DNA of 43,793 nucleotides from GCA-003244245 sp036279835 (GTDB taxonomy: Bacteria; Actinomycetota; Actinomycetes; Mycobacteriales; Pseudonocardiaceae), in contig DASUII010000085.1 in the NCBI GenBank assembly GCA_036279835.1, positions 1 through 43,793 of the forward strand, read 5' to 3'. Both the position numbers and the translations under genes were made by a program. This document shows positions 41,626 to 43,793 of the stretch, one piece after another. The stretch's first letter is position 1, and every line of letters begins with the position of its first letter. The notes below the pieces were generated by a model. It ran no database searches and was not told the origin of the DNA. It was given only the letters and a program-made list of their open reading frames with translations.

Positions 41626-41841
41626 CGACCTCCTCCTGCCCGGCTCGGCGTCCAGGTCACGATCGACGTGGACACCGAGTGGGTACCCAGGGATTCGGGC
41701 CAGGCCGTATCCAGCCGGTCCGGGTGCGCCCGCCGTTGGATCAATCCATGATCGGACGAGCGCGGAGACTGATCTCTACATCCCACCTTCTCCGGTAGCG
41801 GTGCGTGCAGACTGAAATTCTCTGCCAAAAAAGGATCAGAG

Positions 41842-42060
41842 ATGACTCTCATCGCTTTAACGGTAGTCGTCATCGCGTTGCTGATTGCCGTGCTGGCGAT
41901 CTATCTCTTCGCGATCGGTGTGCTACTCGACCGCATCGCCGGCAATCTCGATGACAGCTTGCAGAACGTAAAGAAGATTGCCGAGCAGGCCGACGTGATT
42001 GTGCCTGCTGTCGAGCGCATCAACGGAACTGGTGGCGTAGTGGTAGGTGCGACCAAGTCC
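41842..42060 (+). pseudogene. Small membrane protein, truncated and fused to unrelated sequence
   Basis: The first 70 codons are coherent: one transmembrane helix (TLIALTVVVIALLIAVLAIY), then LLDRIAGNLDDSLQNVKKIA and EQADVIVPAVERINGTGGVV. I recall this as a common small actinobacterial membrane protein. After about 42050 the frame reads into unrelated sequence and ends at 42450. An AAAGGATCAGAG precedes the ATG. Confidence 0.6.
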
Positions 42061-42210
42061 TGCTGGGTGCGCATCGGGTCTGGCCTCGGCCGGGGACGAC
42101 CGCAAAGTGCGGTTGGTGGCCGCGGTGCCGCTATCGAACGGGACCACGCTGCTGGCCTCGGTCGTGGCCGACCGAGCCGTTGTCACCTGGCAGCCCCGCA
42201 TCTATCGTTA
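42061..42210 (+). pseudogene. C-terminal fragment of an unidentified protein
   Basis: In the frame ending at the TAA near 42210 the sequence GDDRKVRLVAAVPLSNGTTL and LASVVADRAVVTWQPRIYR is protein-like with high third-position GC, but has no start. It adjoins the truncated membrane protein and marks a deletion or recombination joint. Confidence 0.4.
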
Positions 42211-42423
42211 ATCCACTGCTCGCAGCAGTCACCGCTCGTCGACGCAAGGGCGCCTCGACGACTCAATTTCGGTCGGAGCTTTCATCAGAGTCCTATTCGC
42301 CAACACACCAGTGACGTTGGGCCATCGCCACCGCGTCGACCTGGTCCTGGCGGTGCGGCAGGTCCAGCGTGTGGCGCGGGGTACCCAACGTCGGCGTCGT
42401 CTAGCCGGATTTCTGGCGCGCCA

Positions 42424-42768
42424 TCACGTCGCTTCGTTGCCGGTCCGTAGCCGCTGCGCCATCGCGGCCCGGTCGGTAGCCAAGGCCCGGAGCAGGCCCA
42501 CGTAGTAGCTAGGTCCCCGGGCCTGCTCCTGCTGCATAGCCCGGTGGGCGTAGTACGCGGCCTCGGCGTCCAGCTCGTCCGCACGGCGGAACTCGGCGGC
42601 AACCTTTACATACTCCAGCTCGCGAGCTTGGAATCGGTGGGCGAAATCGTCGTGGACGGATGTGTCGAGTATGACCACCGCATCAGCGCCGGGCCAAGCA
42701 CTGAAACTGACGAGTGACCCGTCACTGGGGTCCGCTTCTCTCCGCGAGCGCTCATGACGAGTCGTCAT
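42424..42768 (-). CDS. Hypothetical protein, 114 residues
   Basis: The ATG at 42768 follows GGGGAG with five bases between. The protein starts MTTRHERSRREADPSDGSLV and has a helical core with FAHRFQARELEYVKVAAEFR and RADELDAEAAYYAHRAMQQE; it ends AQRLRTGNEAT. It is soluble. I do not recognise the family. Confidence 0.55.
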   Translation of the reverse strand: MTTRHERSRREADPSDGSLVSFSAWPGADAVVILDTSVHDDFAHRFQARELEYVKVAAEFRRADELDAEAAYYAHRAMQQEQARGPSYYVGLLRALATDRAAMAQRLRTGNEAT

Positions 42769-42795
42769 GTGATCTCCCCGGGCCGCCACCGACAC

Positions 42796-43339
42796 TGATC
42801 AGTCACTGGGATCTGGGGCAACACCACGAACGACCCTTCCTCTCTCGTCGAGCTGAGGAGGCTGCGGGCATGAGCCCTGGTAACAACCTACTGGGGGCGT
42901 CAACCCGCCGGTAATCCTCACCGGCGCCGCCCTGGTCCCGAGGACGAGTCGAGTGCAAGATTTGCTCGTCGGCGGATGACTGAAGTCTACGGAGCTCGCT
43001 AGACAATGACGGTCTTCCTATGTATATGGTGTTAGCGGTGGGATTTGAGTCGACGGAGGGCGCGCGCTTTCGAGGTCCATTCCTACCCGTTCGCGACCGG
43101 TCCATTGTTCGCTGTCGTGCGGATCTAGCGACGGCTGAGACCTGAGTGGTGGAGTCGTACCGGGGTGAACTGAGACGGAAACTGCAGTCCGCTCAACGGC
43201 CGACCGGTCTGCGTCGGGCCGATCACCATGCAGCGCCGGGCCTCCAAAAGTGGGATCACCGTGGTCGTCGGGCAAGAACTGGCGCAGCGCCGAGTACATG
43301 CCCACAATCTTCTCACCGTCCGCGTCGCCGAACACACGG
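42796..43339. other. Stretch next to the integrase fragment without a supported gene
   Basis: A minus-strand frame contains VFGDADGEKIVGMYSALRQF and another contains RRCMVIGPTQTG, which hints at a P-loop of a conjugative coupling protein. Both are short and lie in different frames. They are probably scraps of a conjugative element. Confidence 0.3.
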
Positions 43340-43630
43340 TCACCGGGTGGTCTCCTCGACCTGGTGGCCGGAGAGCCACTCGTCGAGCAAATAGCCCAAC
43401 GTGACATTCGTCCGAGCCGCCGTGGCTTCCTGCACCTGCCGACGCAGCCCGTCGCGGAGCACGATCGCGGCGTCCTCGGTGTCGGCCGAACCGCTGAGGA
43501 ACAGCTGCCGACCGGTCACCGGGTCGATTCCGCCGGAGATCCGGACCTGGTAGGTGCTGCCGCGCCGGCGGATGCCCGTGAGGTCCTTCGGAGCCTGCTT
43601 CCTGCGAGCCATGCGGGCGAGTGTAGCCAC
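43340..43630 (-). pseudogene. Tyrosine recombinase (integrase) N-terminal fragment
   Basis: A 96-codon frame starts near MARRKQAPKDLTGIRRRGST (ATG at 43612) and has YQVRISGGIDPVTGRQLFLS and NVTLGYLLDEWLSGHQVEET. This is the arm-binding domain and the beginning of the core-binding domain of an actinobacterial phage-type integrase. The catalytic domain with its Arg-His-Arg-Tyr set is missing. It begins about 100 bp from the tRNA-Arg 3' end, the usual place of an island integrase. Relic 1 at 18645-18773 is a decayed relative. Confidence 0.8.
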
Positions 43631-43634
43631 GGTC

Positions 43635-43660
43635 TAATGGACAGTTTGATGGACAAAGAT
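43635..43660. promoter_or_regulatory. Paired TGGACA site, copy 3
   Basis: Two ATGGACA boxes 11 bp apart lie immediately upstream of the integrase fragment, as in copy 1 (18774-18799). It is probably an integrase or excisionase arm site or an operator. Confidence 0.6.
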
Positions 43661-43728
43661 CCACTAACACTGCCGTACTCGATCTTACTTCATTGCTTCA
43701 CCGCAGCTCAGCGGTCCTGTAGGAGGTG

Positions 43729-43793
43729 CGCGCCCGGAGAGACTCGAACTCCCAACCTTCTGATCCGTAGTCAGATGCTCTATCCGTTGAGCT
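43729..43793 (-). tRNA. tRNA-Arg (anticodon ACG), 5' end beyond the window
   Basis: The minus strand starts AGCTCAACGGATAGAGCA (D arm). It has the anticodon stem-loop TCTGA-CTACGGA-TCAGA with anticodon ACG, the T arm GGGAG-TTCGAGT-CTCTC and the acceptor 3' side CGGGCGC. The 5' acceptor strand, about seven to ten bases, lies past 43793. No CCA is encoded. It is the integration target of the island. Confidence 0.93.

Noticed and set aside
43100..43260. Conjugative coupling protein (TraG/VirD4-like) gene
   Set aside because: Only a short RRCMVIGPTQTG-like string suggests a P-loop; the expected GKT is not present and the frame ends soon.
1..43793. CRISPR arrays
   Set aside because: No regularly spaced repeat series was seen; the direct repeats found occur only in two or three copies.

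Overview
The window is high-GC actinobacterial DNA. The AfsR/SARP-type regulator with BTAD and ATPase domains, the Wag31/DivIVA-type protein, the MurJ-like flippase, the many ATGA-coupled starts and the IS1380-type element suggest a filamentous actinomycete, most likely a Pseudonocardiales member. That placement is inference. Everything below comes from reading the sequence; no search was run.

Region 1 (1-9998) looks like ordinary accessory chromosome. It holds an ATP-grasp ligase whose reading frame appears broken near both ends, a GNAT/FemAB-like acyltransferase, a MurJ-family flippase, a small conserved protein, a large SARP/AAA regulator and a divergent methyltransferase. Region 2 (9999-18872) is disturbed. 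An IS1380-type element with recognisable terminal inverted repeats has split a multicopper oxidase near codon 13, and the lost start codon lies on the far side of the element. After that come small proteins, a DivIVA-domain protein, an IS4-type transposase remnant and a decayed integrase.

Region 3 (18873-43771) is a compound genomic island in a tRNA-Arg(ACG) gene that runs off the right edge. The last 44 bases of the tRNA region are repeated exactly at 18873-18916, and 27 bases recur at 32675-32701. Truncated copies of one tyrosine recombinase lie at the same distance outside the left and right copies. This looks like repeated island accretion. The left part (19.1-32.4 kb) carries an amide locus: aliphatic amidase AmiE, a cytosolic AmiC-like sensor and a divergent MarR regulator. 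Joined to amiE in one apparent operon are two diverged tubulin/FtsZ-like GTPases, two small paralogous proteins, a Prx5-type peroxiredoxin, a sigma-like protein and an unknown protein. I regard this as the most likely undescribed system here. A NiCoT Ni/Co importer and an ArsR-controlled P1B metal exporter follow. The AmiC/MarR/NiCoT set resembles nitrile hydratase gene clusters, but no nitrile hydratase is present.

The right part (32.5-43.8 kb) starts with a graveyard of gene fragments (nucleotide cyclase, GH15 glycosidase, alpha/beta hydrolase). It continues with a compact translationally coupled redox operon: a tiny membrane protein ending in Ser-Gly-Ala-Ser, ApbE flavin transferase, a ferric-reductase-like membrane protein, a NuoF-like protein, a ferredoxin and YggT. 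Two YbhN-type flippase-like membrane proteins, a lipoprotein and a tandem-duplicated globin-like protein follow. The globin-like gene is preceded by a long intergenic region with a perfect 26-bp palindrome and 22-bp direct repeats. The window ends with the integrase fragment and the tRNA.
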